64,000 bases of DNA from Paenibacillus sp. AN1007 (GCF_040702995.1 NZ_CP159992.1:4899501-4963500), one strand, 5' to 3'. Shown: positions 18,008 through 28,156, counted from the first letter of the stretch. Numbers and translations: made by a program. Notes: a model not told the origin generated them from the sequence alone.

Positions 18008-18050
18008 AGTGTAGAGCAGATGTCAGGTCAGGAAAGTGAGAAGAATCACA
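18008..18050 (-). promoter_or_regulatory. FNR/CRP-type site and -10 upstream of the heme radical SAM gene
   Basis: Minus strand TGTGATTCTTCTCACT (18035-18050) fits the Fnr consensus TGTGA-N6-TCACA with one difference. A -10-like TACACT lies at 18008-18013. With transcription starting at 18001, the palindrome is centred at -41.5, the class II activator position. This suggests induction under low oxygen. Confidence 0.55.
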
Positions 18051-18207
18051 ATGCCGACATAACGATCACAAGTTAACGAATGTGTATCGCTGCGGGAATC
18101 TACATCAGTTGAACTCATGATGTCCCCCAGCCCACTCCGATGACAGAATAACCTGGAGAGCAGCAGCATTCCTCCGATTTTTGGATTTCCTTTTTCACAT
18201 TAAAAAA

Positions 18208-18242
18208 GCGACCTTTCCCAAATGCTGCTTGGAAAAGATCGC
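18208..18242 (-). terminator. Terminator after the MetE-like gene
   Basis: Imperfect hairpin GCGACCTTTCC / GGAAAAGATCGC followed on the minus strand by a run of six T. Confidence 0.6.
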
Positions 18243-18348
18243 TGTATCAAAGGCTTCACGTATTTATTTAGGGTCTACCCGTTTGAGCGGCATTGTTCAA
18301 TACCTATGGCAATGATGTTTAAGGTTTATGTCTACGCGTGGATGGGAA

Positions 18349-19509
18349 TCAGCTGCCCCAGTACTGCTTCGCAATCTGCTGACCCTGATGAATCTTCGCC
18401 CACTGCTGCGCTTCGCTCAGTTCGTTCCCCCCATCGCAAGAGGCAAATCCGCACTGATGAGACAGCAGCAATCTGTCCTTGTCGATGATTTTGGATGCTT
18501 CGTCCAGCAGGCGCACTACGCGTTCTTCATCGTCGAGTGTGCTCGTTTTGGAAGACAGCAGTCCCAGTACAATTTCCGTATCCGGTCTGTCCTTGAACAC
18601 TTCCAGCGCTTCGATGGAACCTGCGCGGTCATCATCCCACTCCAGGAAGAAGCGGTCATACTTCAACTGCTTCAGGAACAGATTCGCAATCTTCGCATAC
18701 GACCCGCCACCCATGTTGCGGGAATCATAGTTGCCGCGGCAGTTATGTGTCCACATTTTCAGACCCAGGCTGTGACCGAAGTCAATGACCGTATTGTTAA
18801 TATCAATAAACTCCGTGGCGAGACCCTGGACTTCCTCTTGATTAATATGCTCCCCGGTAAACGGCGAGTTCGGATTGTCATCTGCAAACAGCTCCCACAA
18901 ACAGTCGTCCATCTGCAAAATTGTCCCGCCTGCAGCGGCAAACTCCTGTACAAACTCCTTGTAGGCATTCACCAGACCCGCCTTCAGTTCCTGTGTATTC
19001 TGATACACCGCATCTTTACCTCCGATGTTGTCCGACCATGACAGCTCACCGAAAATATGGGACGGTGACGGGATGCAGAGTTTAGTCTGCTGGTCACCCG
19101 CTTGATCCTGCAGCTGTTTGAACAGTTGAATGAAATGATGATTCCTGCCGCTCAGTGTGCCCGTAATGCGCAGCCCGATGTCTTTGCGTGTTTCATATTT
19201 GGAAGTGCCGTCCACATCCCGGAAAAAGTACCCATGATCCGCGATATAACGCTCCACTCCGCCAAAGCCCCAGACAAAGTCGAGATGCCACATGGATTTG
19301 GAGAACTCACCGTCCGTGATGACGGACAGATCATTTTCGATTTCTTTTTGGATCACTTGTTCAATCGCCTTGGTCTCACACTGCTGGTATCCTTCAAAGT
19401 TCTCATAGAATGGGTACTGGATATCATCTCGGTGTTCAATCTGTGTCTTATATGTCAACAGCTCTTCCGGCCGCAATAAACTTCCCACGATCTGAAACTT
19501 GTCTGTCAT
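18349..19509 (-). CDS. MetE C-terminal-like (cobalamin-independent methionine synthase family) protein
   Basis: 386 residues; ATG at 19509 follows GAGGGGG. Resembles the short YxjG/YxjH-type homologues of the catalytic half of MetE. Zn-site candidates are visible: the His-Cys pair in WTHNCRGNYDSRN and a C-terminal HQCGFASCDGGNE, the conserved Cys region of the family. VGSLLRPEEL at the N-terminus and ITDGEFSKSMWHLDF are also family landmarks. Probably transfers a methyl group to a thiol such as homocysteine; donor unknown. No S-box or T-box leader is seen in the short upstream gap. Monocistronic by terminator position. Confidence 0.85.
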   Translation of the reverse strand: MTDKFQIVGSLLRPEELLTYKTQIEHRDDIQYPFYENFEGYQQCETKAIEQVIQKEIENDLSVITDGEFSKSMWHLDFVWGFGGVERYIADHGYFFRDVDGTSKYETRKDIGLRITGTLSGRNHHFIQLFKQLQDQAGDQQTKLCIPSPSHIFGELSWSDNIGGKDAVYQNTQELKAGLVNAYKEFVQEFAAAGGTILQMDDCLWELFADDNPNSPFTGEHINQEEVQGLATEFIDINNTVIDFGHSLGLKMWTHNCRGNYDSRNMGGGSYAKIANLFLKQLKYDRFFLEWDDDRAGSIEALEVFKDRPDTEIVLGLLSSKTSTLDDEERVVRLLDEASKIIDKDRLLLSHQCGFASCDGGNELSEAQQWAKIHQGQQIAKQYWGS

Positions 19510-19655
19510 GTAAATAACCCCCTCGTTGTATATGATTATCATATCACGCTGAGCAGGGTTAGAAGAGATACCAAAATAATATGACTGGTTATAGCTTCAG
19601 GCTATATCAAATATGACATTCAGGTTTGTTTTCAACCTACCTTTAAGAACAGTCC

Positions 19656-20852
19656 TTAACTCTCTATCAAAATGGTCTCACAGTGATTAAATATCGAAAA
19701 CCGTTCGAAACATTCCCTCACTACGGTTACAAGTTCTTCGGTTAGCTTGATGTCTTTTTCGTACCAGACATGTTTAACAACCAGCCTTTCGAATTTACGT
19801 TCCACGGTAATCTCAGCTCTTCCGATAAACCGATCTCCATACAATAAAGGCAGCACATAATAACCGAATTTCCGTTTGAGAGCAGGCGTGTATATTTCCC
19901 ATTTGTATTCGAAATCAAACAATTCATGAATTAACTTTCTATCCCACAATAAGTTATCGAGCGGGGCAATCAATTCGCAGCGCTTTTGTAACTCCGGATT
20001 TTGCAGTACGTGCTCGATAAGTGGTAAGTCTGCAGCCAGACAATATAATGGCTCCTTCATCTGTTCTACCTCGACAGCAGCGATACACTTCTCCAGCATC
20101 AGCTCATGAAAAGCTTTGCTGCGCTGCTCCGTTTTTAGTCCCCATATGTTAAGCCAGGCATCGGATGCACGGTTCCACAGTAAACCAACAGCACCGATTC
20201 GGCGCAATACTCTCCACTTGTGATGATCCAATTCGGTCAGCAGCGGCTCGGGTGCATGCAGCACATCAGCCCGTATGTGTTTCTCAGCTATATCATAATA
20301 TTTACGTGTGCCTTTTTTATGATGGATCACGAGTTCACCTGTCGAATACATCTGTTCCAGCACCGAGCGTGCAGCATTGCTGCCACTACTCCAGTGAATG
20401 GCTGAACGCCAAGTGAAATCTCCTTCTAGCTGCAGTGCATTTAATTCATTTGAACTGACCGGACCAACCTCCTGTATGTGGGCTCTTACTTGTCTTGTCA
20501 TTGTCTCCATTTGGGGATAGCTTTCCGCATGCTGCCTGGCGGCTTGTCTGTAACGTTCGAAATAAGGCCAGTCCTGAGCCGGAATTATAGCGAGATTCTT
20601 GTCGGGATAATCGATCAGCAATCGGTCCTGATACAGCAGCTCGCTCAGCATATTCTTGCTGAAGCCGCTGATGCGTGACTGCAGTACTAACTCGGCGTTC
20701 TTCCCACAGATATCGATCGGATCATATTGAATGCAGCCAACCTGTCTTATGAAATCCATAACTCCTGATTTACCAATGTATCGGTAACCACCTATTAGCC
20801 CATGCTTCAACAATATAAACTGTCTGGCTTGATGTTTGGTTAATCGTATCAT
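19656..20852 (-). CDS. YcaQ-family winged-helix protein (crosslink-repair glycosylase family)
   Basis: 398 residues. Start taken at ATG 20852 with AAGGGTGG eight bases upstream; a GTG four codons earlier is the alternative. The family pattern is clear: IQYDPIDICGKNAE in the first winged helix, SNELNALQLEGDFTWR in the middle, and the C-terminal block PLDNLLWDRK and IYTPALKRKFGYYVLPLLYG. E. coli YcaQ and Streptomyces AlkX/AlkZ relatives unhook DNA interstrand crosslinks and bulky alkyl bases. Substrate here is untested. It stands alone, with 146 bases to the next gene downstream. Confidence 0.85.
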   Translation of the reverse strand: MIRLTKHQARQFILLKHGLIGGYRYIGKSGVMDFIRQVGCIQYDPIDICGKNAELVLQSRISGFSKNMLSELLYQDRLLIDYPDKNLAIIPAQDWPYFERYRQAARQHAESYPQMETMTRQVRAHIQEVGPVSSNELNALQLEGDFTWRSAIHWSSGSNAARSVLEQMYSTGELVIHHKKGTRKYYDIAEKHIRADVLHAPEPLLTELDHHKWRVLRRIGAVGLLWNRASDAWLNIWGLKTEQRSKAFHELMLEKCIAAVEVEQMKEPLYCLAADLPLIEHVLQNPELQKRCELIAPLDNLLWDRKLIHELFDFEYKWEIYTPALKRKFGYYVLPLLYGDRFIGRAEITVERKFERLVVKHVWYEKDIKLTEELVTVVRECFERFSIFNHCETILIES

Positions 20853-21064
20853 CAACGTGTCCACCCTTCATAAGCTCAACCACTGCAATCCCCGAATATG
20901 TAAAAACACCAACGAAACAAAACGTACGTTCCTATTTCATTTTAACTTCGCTGCCGTATAAAAACAACAAATAGTACAGCATAACAACTGTATTTTGTTC
21001 CAATTCAATCTGCATTACTTTCTCAACTTTGGAGCTTTTGAGCACTACAACCTCTTAATAAAAA

Positions 21065-21086
21065 AACTCCAATTTTAGTTGGAGTT
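21065..21086 (-). terminator. Terminator after the SF0329 gene
   Basis: Perfect 8-bp stem AACTCCAA / TTGGAGTT with loop of six, followed on the minus strand by T-rich sequence. Confidence 0.75.
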
Positions 21087-21119
21087 CCATCACAATGGTT
21101 AACATGCAAAATTCAAATT

Positions 21120-21689
21120 TCACACCGTTCTGCGGCGCAGTTCATAGAAATACTGTACGGCAGAATGCTTCATTTTAATCGACTCGGACATGTTCAGAAT
21201 GCGTTTCTTGCCTACTCGTCTGTCGATGAGCGCCAAAATGTTGAGCAGGATGTCCTTGCTCTCTAGATTGTCCTCGATGGAAGTCGCTAAAAACGCAGTT
21301 GCTGTCGCAGTGAAATTGGATTTGCTTAACGCCGTCTGAGCCGCTAACAGCTCTTTGGCATGAGATGTGCTTTTTCGGCCGCGCACCATGATCTCAAGAC
21401 GTTCCTCGGGGACAGCCCCTTTGGCTTCTTTGCGTATCGCTTCAATCTCTTCTACACTTACGGGAATGATGATATTGGCGTCATTCTTAATCTCCTGATC
21501 GGTCTGATACCACCGGATGGGTGTCGTCGTATCCGCCATATTGAGGATATTTTTCTGATCTACAGTCAGGTAACAGCTCCCTGATTTATCAGGAGAATAG
21601 CGATAGCTGGTCGCCCGAAAAGCCACTGTTCCTGCCAATGCGGGACTAAGGAAACTTTCCAGCTGCTGCTTTAATTTGCTCCAGGACAT
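21120..21689 (-). CDS. SF0329 family protein (conserved, unknown function)
   Basis: 189 residues. The opening MSWSKLKQQLESFLSPAL, and the later ILLNILALIDRRVGKKRI and HSAVQYFYELR blocks, are what I recall of this Bacillus/Paenibacillus family. Soluble, no catalytic motif seen. ATG follows AAGGAGG nine bases upstream. Name is from memory of the family and not from a search. Confidence 0.7.
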   Translation of the reverse strand: MSWSKLKQQLESFLSPALAGTVAFRATSYRYSPDKSGSCYLTVDQKNILNMADTTTPIRWYQTDQEIKNDANIIIPVSVEEIEAIRKEAKGAVPEERLEIMVRGRKSTSHAKELLAAQTALSKSNFTATATAFLATSIEDNLESKDILLNILALIDRRVGKKRILNMSESIKMKHSAVQYFYELRRRTV

Positions 21690-21745
21690 ATATAACGACC
21701 TCCTTTTTCAATTAATTGTAAACAAGCCTTATCTTTATAAGAAAA

Positions 21746-21766
21746 ACATAGCCTTAACGGCTATGT
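21746..21766 (-). terminator. Terminator after the dihydrouridine synthase gene
   Basis: Stem ACATAGCC / GGCTATGT with a five-base loop, then a T-run on the minus strand. Confidence 0.75.
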
Positions 21767-21790
21767 CCTCTATCTAAACGTATATCCCAT

Positions 21791-22783
21791 TTAGCGCTCC
21801 TGCTCATCTGCCCCAACTGAACTGTTCTTGGCGAACTCATCAAGCAGTTCGCGTACTTTAGCGGTTGTTTTAGCGTTCATCAAGTTACCTCTCAGCTCAC
21901 TTGCACCGCGGAATCCGCGAACATAGATTTTGAAAAAGCGGGCCAGCGGACTGAACGAACGAGGTTCCTGTTCCGCATATTGATCATGCAGATCCAGATG
22001 CAGCCGCAGCAGGTGAAGGAACTCCTCCGTGGTATGCTCCCGCGGCTCCTTCTCAAAGGCAAACGGATTCTGGAAAATGCCTCGCCCAATCATAATGCCA
22101 TCTACACCGTACTGCGCTGCCAGCTTCAGACCCATCTCGCGGTCAAGGATATCCCCGTTGATGGTAAGCAGCGTATTCGGAGCGATCTCATCCCGCAGTT
22201 TTTTGATCTCGGGAATCAGCTCCCAGTGGGCATCCACCTTGCTCATTTCTTCTCTCGTGCGCAGGTGAATGGATAGATTCACAATGTCCTGCTGCAAAAT
22301 ATGGGTTAACCAGTCCCGCCATTCATCGATCTCGGTGAAACCAAGTCTTGTTTTGACGCTGACCGGCAGGCCCCCGGCTTTCGCTGCCTGAATGATCTCC
22401 GCCGCAAGAGCTGGACGGCAGATCAAGCCGCTTCCTTTGCCGTTCTCCGCCACATTGGCTACAGGACATCCCATATTAATGTCGATGCCGCTGAACCCTT
22501 CTTTCGCCATCCCCATGCTCATCTCGCGAAAGAACTCCGGCTTGTCTCCCCAAATATGTGCCACAATCGGCTGTTCATCTTCTGTAAAGGTCAATCGTCC
22601 GCGCACACTCTTGCTGCCCTCCGGGTGACAGTAACTTTCTGTATTCGCAAACTCGGTAAAGAACACATCCGGTCTGCCCGCCTCACTGACGACATGCCGG
22701 AATACAACATCCGTCACATCTTCCATCGGCGCGAGTATAAAAAATGGACGCGGTAATTCACGCCAAAAATTGGTTTGTGTCAT
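21791..22783 (-). CDS. tRNA-dihydrouridine synthase
   Basis: 330 residues; the start is set at ATG 22783 (MTQTNFWRELPRPFF), which has GAGAGG nine bases upstream; a longer frame to 22837 has none. FMN-binding TIM barrel with LAPMEDVTD at the first strand, catalytic Cys106 in DINMGCPVANVAENGKGSG, VKTRLGF and the closing GVDGIMIGRGIFQNPF phosphate-binding loop. Reduces specific uridines of tRNA with NADPH. The target position (D-loop or other) is not decided by sequence. Alone on its transcript. Confidence 0.93.
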   Translation of the reverse strand: MTQTNFWRELPRPFFILAPMEDVTDVVFRHVVSEAGRPDVFFTEFANTESYCHPEGSKSVRGRLTFTEDEQPIVAHIWGDKPEFFREMSMGMAKEGFSGIDINMGCPVANVAENGKGSGLICRPALAAEIIQAAKAGGLPVSVKTRLGFTEIDEWRDWLTHILQQDIVNLSIHLRTREEMSKVDAHWELIPEIKKLRDEIAPNTLLTINGDILDREMGLKLAAQYGVDGIMIGRGIFQNPFAFEKEPREHTTEEFLHLLRLHLDLHDQYAEQEPRSFSPLARFFKIYVRGFRGASELRGNLMNAKTTAKVRELLDEFAKNSSVGADEQER

Positions 22784-22906
22784 TTCTAAAACCTCTCTAT
22801 GCATACTAGGAAAATTCTTTATCCTGAAATAGTTCATGATCTGCAGAACGATTATATCACACCCTCGAGAGAAGCATCATATTCTTATAAAATCAAACTA
22901 TAAAAA

Positions 22907-22940
22907 AGCGGAACAAGGAGTCATTATTCCTCGTTCCGCT
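22907..22940 (-). terminator. Terminator after the SLH protein gene
   Basis: 13-bp stem AGCGGAACAAGGA / TCCTCGTTCCGCT with one mismatch, followed by TTTTTT on the minus strand. Confidence 0.8.
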
Positions 22941-22999
22941 ATTCTAGTTTTCATACGTTACAGCTTATATTATCCACCCTAAATTCCAACGATCTCCAC

Positions 23000-25900
23000 T
23001 TAGATTAGATCTGACTTCTGCAGTAATCTCTGCATGATCGCCGCAATCTCGGCGCGTGTAATCTTACCCTTAGGTACAAGTAATGACTGGCTGCGCCCCT
23101 GCACAAGACCGGACTTCACGCTATCTGCTGCACTGGTTCGTGCCCAGGAGGATACAGCAGTCTCATCTTGGAACATCTGAAGTGCTTCATCCACAGTGGA
23201 TGAGTTCAAACTGTCTTTTAGCCCAGTAATCTTCATTGCTTTGGCCAAAATGACCATTGCCTGTTCTCTAGTAATGGTTTCGTTAGGGTGGAAGGTACCA
23301 TCCTCAAAACCGTTAATTAGTCTGTATGCATATGCTGTACGAACAGCACCATTGTACCAATCCTCATTGTGCATATCCATAAATGGGGATGCCCCATTCT
23401 CCGGACGAAGTCCTAGACCACGGACAACTACTGCGGTGAACTCTGCACGGGTCACGGCTCGGTCAGGACTAAAGCTGCCATTCCCGACGCCTTCCACAAT
23501 CATCCGAGATCCCATATCATTCACAGCGTCTTTACTCCAATGATTGGTTACGTCCTCAAATTGCATCGGATGCCATACCACTGCATAAGTACTGTTGGTG
23601 AGGCTGTTAATTTCAGCCTCATATCTTCCGTTATTTTGACGTACTTTGGTCGGAACATGACGAACTGATCCGTCTGGCTCCACCACAACACCAGTTGTAA
23701 TTTTATTCGGATCTATGTCATCTGGAATGGCTATCGTTCTCTCAACATAGGCATCAAAACTTTTGATTTCAAGTGATTGGTCACCGTATACAGCTTTAAC
23801 TGTAAAGTCGAGCGGCTGAGCAGCAAGTGTCAGCTCATTCTGGGCAGCAGCACGCAATACATTTTCCGATTGAACAGATGTTGGTGCTGCGATTTCAATC
23901 TGCACCTTGATTCCCTGCAGATCGTTTGAACCTCCAACTTGACCTGCAATCTCCCCGATACGGATCTGTCCGGCGGGAACGGTGTATGAAGCCTGTTCTG
24001 TTTGGAATTCCAGTACAGCTTGATATTCTTCCATTGTCCTGATCATTTCACCAGTAAGTTCACCAACAAAGACGTCAAACGCTTGGCGAATAGGAATCGT
24101 AACAACCGCGCGCTGCCCCTCAGCGGCCAATCTATCGTTCAGCTTCTGCTGATCCACCACAATCGTTAACGCGGTTTGTTGATTACGCCGGGATGTTATC
24201 GCTTGTCCGGCATTCTCCACCTTCCCATTAACCAGAATATCGACGCCAGTCGTCGCTACTGCTGGTGTTGTTGGCGTTGGTGTGACAGGCGTTACTGCTG
24301 TAGTCGATGGAGCTTGTGTGACAGGCGAACTGGTTGGCGGAGCAGAAGTTCCTGCAGGCGTAACCACATTAGAAATAGCCGACTCTTTGCTTTTGCCCAC
24401 ACTGTTAATGGCTTTCACCGTAAACGTGTAGCTTGTCCCGTTACTCAACCCTGTCACTGTAATCGGACTGGCACTGCCTTTAACGATCACATTGCCTGGC
24501 AGCACAGTCACCTCGTATCCCGTAATCGGACTTCCACCGTTATGTGCTGGTGCTGTAAATCTCACGGTAGCTTGTCCGCTGTCCGGAGTCGCAGTCACAT
24601 CTGTTGGCACTTCCGGAACGCTGGAAGTAGGCAGATTCACCGCTTGGATGACTTTGAAAGTCACAGGTGTCATATGATCTGCTGCTAATGTGACCACAGC
24701 TGTATATGTTCCTGCTGGTAATCCATCTTTGGCATGCAGGGTGAAATGGGTCTGCTCTCCGGCAGCCAGCTCCGTATCTGGCTGTGTAATAACAAAGGCT
24801 TCCGAACCATTCCCGCTAAGGGAAACGGATAAATTGACCAGCTTCCCAGAACCTGTATGCTGAATGAAAACGGTGTTTGTTTCCTGAGTACCCGATGCAT
24901 ACCCGAGCATCATGGATTTCAGTGTGCGATCTTCAATCGGAGCAATGGTATACGTTGGAGCTGCTGTTACCGTAAGAACCATGGTCCCTTTTTTGCTGTT
25001 ATCTACTGTGGAAGTTGCGAGAATGGTATATTCCCCTGGCTCAGCATCGGCCTCTACCGTAACATAACCTGTATCGCTGACCTTCACCTTATTTGCTGTA
25101 TCGTTACTGCTCCACGTCACCGTTATATCGGCTCCGCCTACGGTGTCTACCGCTGCCGTCAGCTGTCTGCTCTCTCCCTGCATCAGGCTGTCCGCAGCCG
25201 GATTAACGATGACGCTGTTCACGGCGGGTGCATACGTCACCTTGATCATGGACACTGCAGCCTTAGTTGGATCGTACACTGAAGCTGCTGTAATCACATA
25301 GTCCCCCGGCACGGCATCGGAAGCGACGCTAACGTTTCCGGTGCTGCTCACCGTCACCTTGCTGCTGGAGTCGTTACTTACCCACATCACAGATGGATCG
25401 GCTCCGCCCACCGCATTGACAACAGCGGTAAGCTGTTCGCTACTTCCCTGCATGACGGTAGTACTTTCCGGATTAACAGTGATGCTGTGAATGGCGGGTG
25501 CATACGTGACTGTTATGGCTGCCCTGCCCGTTTTGCTGCCGTCTTGAATGGATGCAGCTGTCACCGTATAGTCACCCGGTACAGCATCTGCTGCAGCCGC
25601 TACCAAGCCTGTATTACTTACTGTAACTTTACCGGTTTGGTCGCTGCTGTTCCACGTTACATCAGTCGTAGCTCCTCCAACTGCCTCAACAACTGCCTCT
25701 AACTGCAGGCTATCTCCCTGCACGATGCTTGCTGGATCAGGCGTAACGTTGACACCGTTTACTGCTGGCGCATACGTCACCGTAATTACCGCTGTCCCCA
25801 CTTTGCTGCTGTCTACCGTCGAAGCTGCCGTAATGGTGTAGTTTCCCGGTACAGCGTCCGCTGCAGCCGTTACGAAGCCTGTATCACTTACTGCAACTTT

Positions 25901-27898
25901 GTTATCCACGTCACTACTTGCCCATGTTACTGTTGATGCCGCCCCACCTACAGCGTTTACGGTTGAGACCAGTTGTCTGCTCTCTCCCTGCATCATCGTG
26001 TCGGTACCGGGACTAATACTGACACTATTAACGGCTGGTGCATACGTCACCGTAATAACCGCCGATTCTCTCTTGCCCGTATCATAAGAGGAAGATGCTG
26101 TAATGATATAGTCGCCCGGCCTGGCGTCAGGTGCCGCACTAACCTTCCCCGATGCATCTACCGTTACTTTATTACTGAGATCACCACTGTACCATCTTAC
26201 CGTATCTGGTGCTCCACCTACTGCTGTTACCGCTGCTGTTAGCTGCGTACTTTCCCCCTGCATCAGGCTAGCAGTACCCGGACTAACGGTTATACTTTGA
26301 ACCGCTGGTGCATAGGTCACCGTAACGGTTGCTGCAGCTGTTTTCGTGCTGTCATAAGTGGAAGCAGCCGTGATGATGTAATCGCCCGGTGTCGCATCCC
26401 GTGCCACGTTAACTAAGCCTGCAGCATTTACTGTAACTTTGTTCGTAGTGTCACTACTGCTCCAATGGACTGTTGTTGGCGCTTCTCCCACCGCGTTAAC
26501 CACAGCAAATAGCTGTCTGCTTCCCCCTTGCATAGTACTTGTCCTAACCGGGCTCATCGTCACACTGGTAACACTTGGTGGAGGCGGCGGTGTGAATTGG
26601 GCCGCCCTTATATTTACGACTTTTCTGTCATTCTCGTCCCACACCGCATACAGTGCTCCATTCATTGCTGTGATAGCAGGGTTCATGGCGGTTTTAGTTC
26701 CAAACGCATTCAAACCACCATTTCTTCCATTCTCGGCTAGCACCCATCCATTTCCGTTATATTTTTTTACACGAATTTTGAAAACGGGAACCCCATTTAC
26801 CCATTCTCCTGAATTTTCGGACCAAATGGCATATAACTCGTTTTTCATACCCGCTAACTGAACCTCGAAAGCACGCATACCGATATTTACATTAATACCA
26901 TACTCACCATCTCCATCAATATTGGTCCAAGTCGTTCCGTCAAATTTTTTAACACGAATTTGATCATCAGTACTATATTGACCACCGCGGGCTTCCACCC
27001 ATGCTGCGTACAAATGGTCATCGAAAACACTTAAAGCTGGAGTTATTGCATTATTCCAACTTACTTTATTCAAGCCAACTCCACCGTCAGCCACAGTCCA
27101 GTTGGTACCATCATACTTCTTCACCCGCACTATACTAAAACCATTGGCCGCTCTTTCAGACCACATTGCATATAAGTCGTCGCCAAACACAATCATAGCT
27201 GGCCCACCTGCTCCAGTGTCTGGGGTGATGTTTAACCCTTCCGTTCCGCCTCCGTCAAGGCTTGTCCAAGTAGTACCATTGTATTTCTTGGCGCGGATCT
27301 TGGCTGCCTCGCCCCATATGGCGTATAACTCGCCTTTATATGAAGTCAACTTGGAACTAATAGCATTGACTGAGGGATTTACATTAATTCCTTCCGCACC
27401 CTCTCCTTCGGCATTTTTCCAGCTCGTACCGTCATACTTTTTGACCCGAATTTGGCCAATAGAAGAGGTTTTCATCTCTGTCCAAGATAAATACAAAGCG
27501 TTATTAGACACAGCGAGAACCGGAGAAACTACATCTTTGTTGACATCAAAATTCAAACCATATATTGGGTGACCTCCGTCAACACTTACCCAGTTCGAGC
27601 CATTAAATTTTTTGACTCGGATTTGACCAATGGTAGGCGTACTTTGAATTGTTTCTCGCCATGCCGCATAAATTTCACCCTTCCATTCCACTATGGCAGG
27701 CTTTTCGCCTCTCATAGCTGGATTCACGTTAATCCCAGTTTCTCCATACCCATCAATGATCGACCAGCCCGATGCTGCCGATGTGATACTGCCCCCAACC
27801 ATCAAGGATGGTATAAAAAGAATAATGGCCATGAACAGGTGTGCCATTCTTCGAAAATGTCTGTTGAGTCTCTTCATTAAGGTTTTTACAGGGTCCAT
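23000..27898 (-). CDS. SLH-anchored surface protein with Ig-like repeats, 1632 aa
   Basis: A large exported protein. A basic signal peptide ends near AASGW (residue 45). About seven repeats of roughly 60 residues then carry IRVKKYNG-like and LYAIWSE-like motifs and are probably a beta-propeller-like module (45-440). Six near-identical Ig-like (Big_2 type) repeats of about 87 residues follow, each with MQGxSxQL and PGDYxITA. Next are an uncharacterised beta domain, a fibronectin III domain (SPITGYEVTVLPG), a Pro/Thr linker, another beta-rich domain, and three C-terminal SLH domains (VTNHWSKDAV, DWYNGAVRTA, SSWARTSAAD) that bind pyruvylated cell-wall polymer. GGAGGG precedes the ATG at 11-12 bases. 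The neighbouring sensor system might regulate it. Ligand unknown. Confidence 0.9.
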   Translation of the reverse strand: MDPVKTLMKRLNRHFRRMAHLFMAIILFIPSLMVGGSITSAASGWSIIDGYGETGINVNPAMRGEKPAIVEWKGEIYAAWRETIQSTPTIGQIRVKKFNGSNWVSVDGGHPIYGLNFDVNKDVVSPVLAVSNNALYLSWTEMKTSSIGQIRVKKYDGTSWKNAEGEGAEGINVNPSVNAISSKLTSYKGELYAIWGEAAKIRAKKYNGTTWTSLDGGGTEGLNITPDTGAGGPAMIVFGDDLYAMWSERAANGFSIVRVKKYDGTNWTVADGGVGLNKVSWNNAITPALSVFDDHLYAAWVEARGGQYSTDDQIRVKKFDGTTWTNIDGDGEYGINVNIGMRAFEVQLAGMKNELYAIWSENSGEWVNGVPVFKIRVKKYNGNGWVLAENGRNGGLNAFGTKTAMNPAITAMNGALYAVWDENDRKVVNIRAAQFTPPPPPSVTSVTMSPVRTSTMQGGSRQLFAVVNAVGEAPTTVHWSSSDTTNKVTVNAAGLVNVARDATPGDYIITAASTYDSTKTAAATVTVTYAPAVQSITVSPGTASLMQGESTQLTAAVTAVGGAPDTVRWYSGDLSNKVTVDASGKVSAAPDARPGDYIITASSSYDTGKRESAVITVTYAPAVNSVSISPGTDTMMQGESRQLVSTVNAVGGAASTVTWASSDVDNKVAVSDTGFVTAAADAVPGNYTITAASTVDSSKVGTAVITVTYAPAVNGVNVTPDPASIVQGDSLQLEAVVEAVGGATTDVTWNSSDQTGKVTVSNTGLVAAAADAVPGDYTVTAASIQDGSKTGRAAITVTYAPAIHSITVNPESTTVMQGSSEQLTAVVNAVGGADPSVMWVSNDSSSKVTVSSTGNVSVASDAVPGDYVITAASVYDPTKAAVSMIKVTYAPAVNSVIVNPAADSLMQGESRQLTAAVDTVGGADITVTWSSNDTANKVKVSDTGYVTVEADAEPGEYTILATSTVDNSKKGTMVLTVTAAPTYTIAPIEDRTLKSMMLGYASGTQETNTVFIQHTGSGKLVNLSVSLSGNGSEAFVITQPDTELAAGEQTHFTLHAKDGLPAGTYTAVVTLAADHMTPVTFKVIQAVNLPTSSVPEVPTDVTATPDSGQATVRFTAPAHNGGSPITGYEVTVLPGNVIVKGSASPITVTGLSNGTSYTFTVKAINSVGKSKESAISNVVTPAGTSAPPTSSPVTQAPSTTAVTPVTPTPTTPAVATTGVDILVNGKVENAGQAITSRRNQQTALTIVVDQQKLNDRLAAEGQRAVVTIPIRQAFDVFVGELTGEMIRTMEEYQAVLEFQTEQASYTVPAGQIRIGEIAGQVGGSNDLQGIKVQIEIAAPTSVQSENVLRAAAQNELTLAAQPLDFTVKAVYGDQSLEIKSFDAYVERTIAIPDDIDPNKITTGVVVEPDGSVRHVPTKVRQNNGRYEAEINSLTNSTYAVVWHPMQFEDVTNHWSKDAVNDMGSRMIVEGVGNGSFSPDRAVTRAEFTAVVVRGLGLRPENGASPFMDMHNEDWYNGAVRTAYAYRLINGFEDGTFHPNETITREQAMVILAKAMKITGLKDSLNSSTVDEALQMFQDETAVSSWARTSAADSVKSGLVQGRSQSLLVPKGKITRAEIAAIMQRLLQKSDLI

Positions 27899-28111
27899 TA
27901 CGCATCTATCCCTCCGTCTTCTCGTTTACTATGTATGATTCATACACTTCTGCTCAGCATAACGGACTTCACCTTAAAAAAACCTTAAAATTCAACTAAA
28001 TTCGACACACTTCGACCCATATAACCTCCATAACTCCTGATTGTGACGTGCGGCCCTTACACCTAATCCATTCCATCTCATGTTCACAACAAGCCATACC
28101 AACAAAAAAAA

Positions 28112-28137
28112 GGTTCCATCGCAAATGCGATGGAACC
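28112..28137 (-). terminator. Terminator after the hybrid kinase gene
   Basis: Perfect 11-bp stem GGTTCCATCGC / GCGATGGAACC with tetraloop AAAT, followed by a run of eight T on the minus strand. Confidence 0.9.
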
Positions 28138-28156
28138 CTTGATATAAAATTCCCCC

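Larger units (their letters stand above)
17982..18348. other. 367-base intergenic region
   Basis: Between the radical SAM start and the MetE-like stop. It contains the FNR-like promoter (18008-18050) and a terminator (18208-18242). The middle (about 18060-18200) shows nothing I recognise. Confidence 0.6.

Noticed and set aside
19510..19655. SAM riboswitch before the MetE-like gene
   Set aside because: The gap is too short and lacks the conserved S-box bases.
24960..26580. Regular repeats in the SLH gene considered as CRISPR-like or mobile repeats
   Set aside because: They are in-frame coding repeats of an Ig-like domain of about 87 residues.
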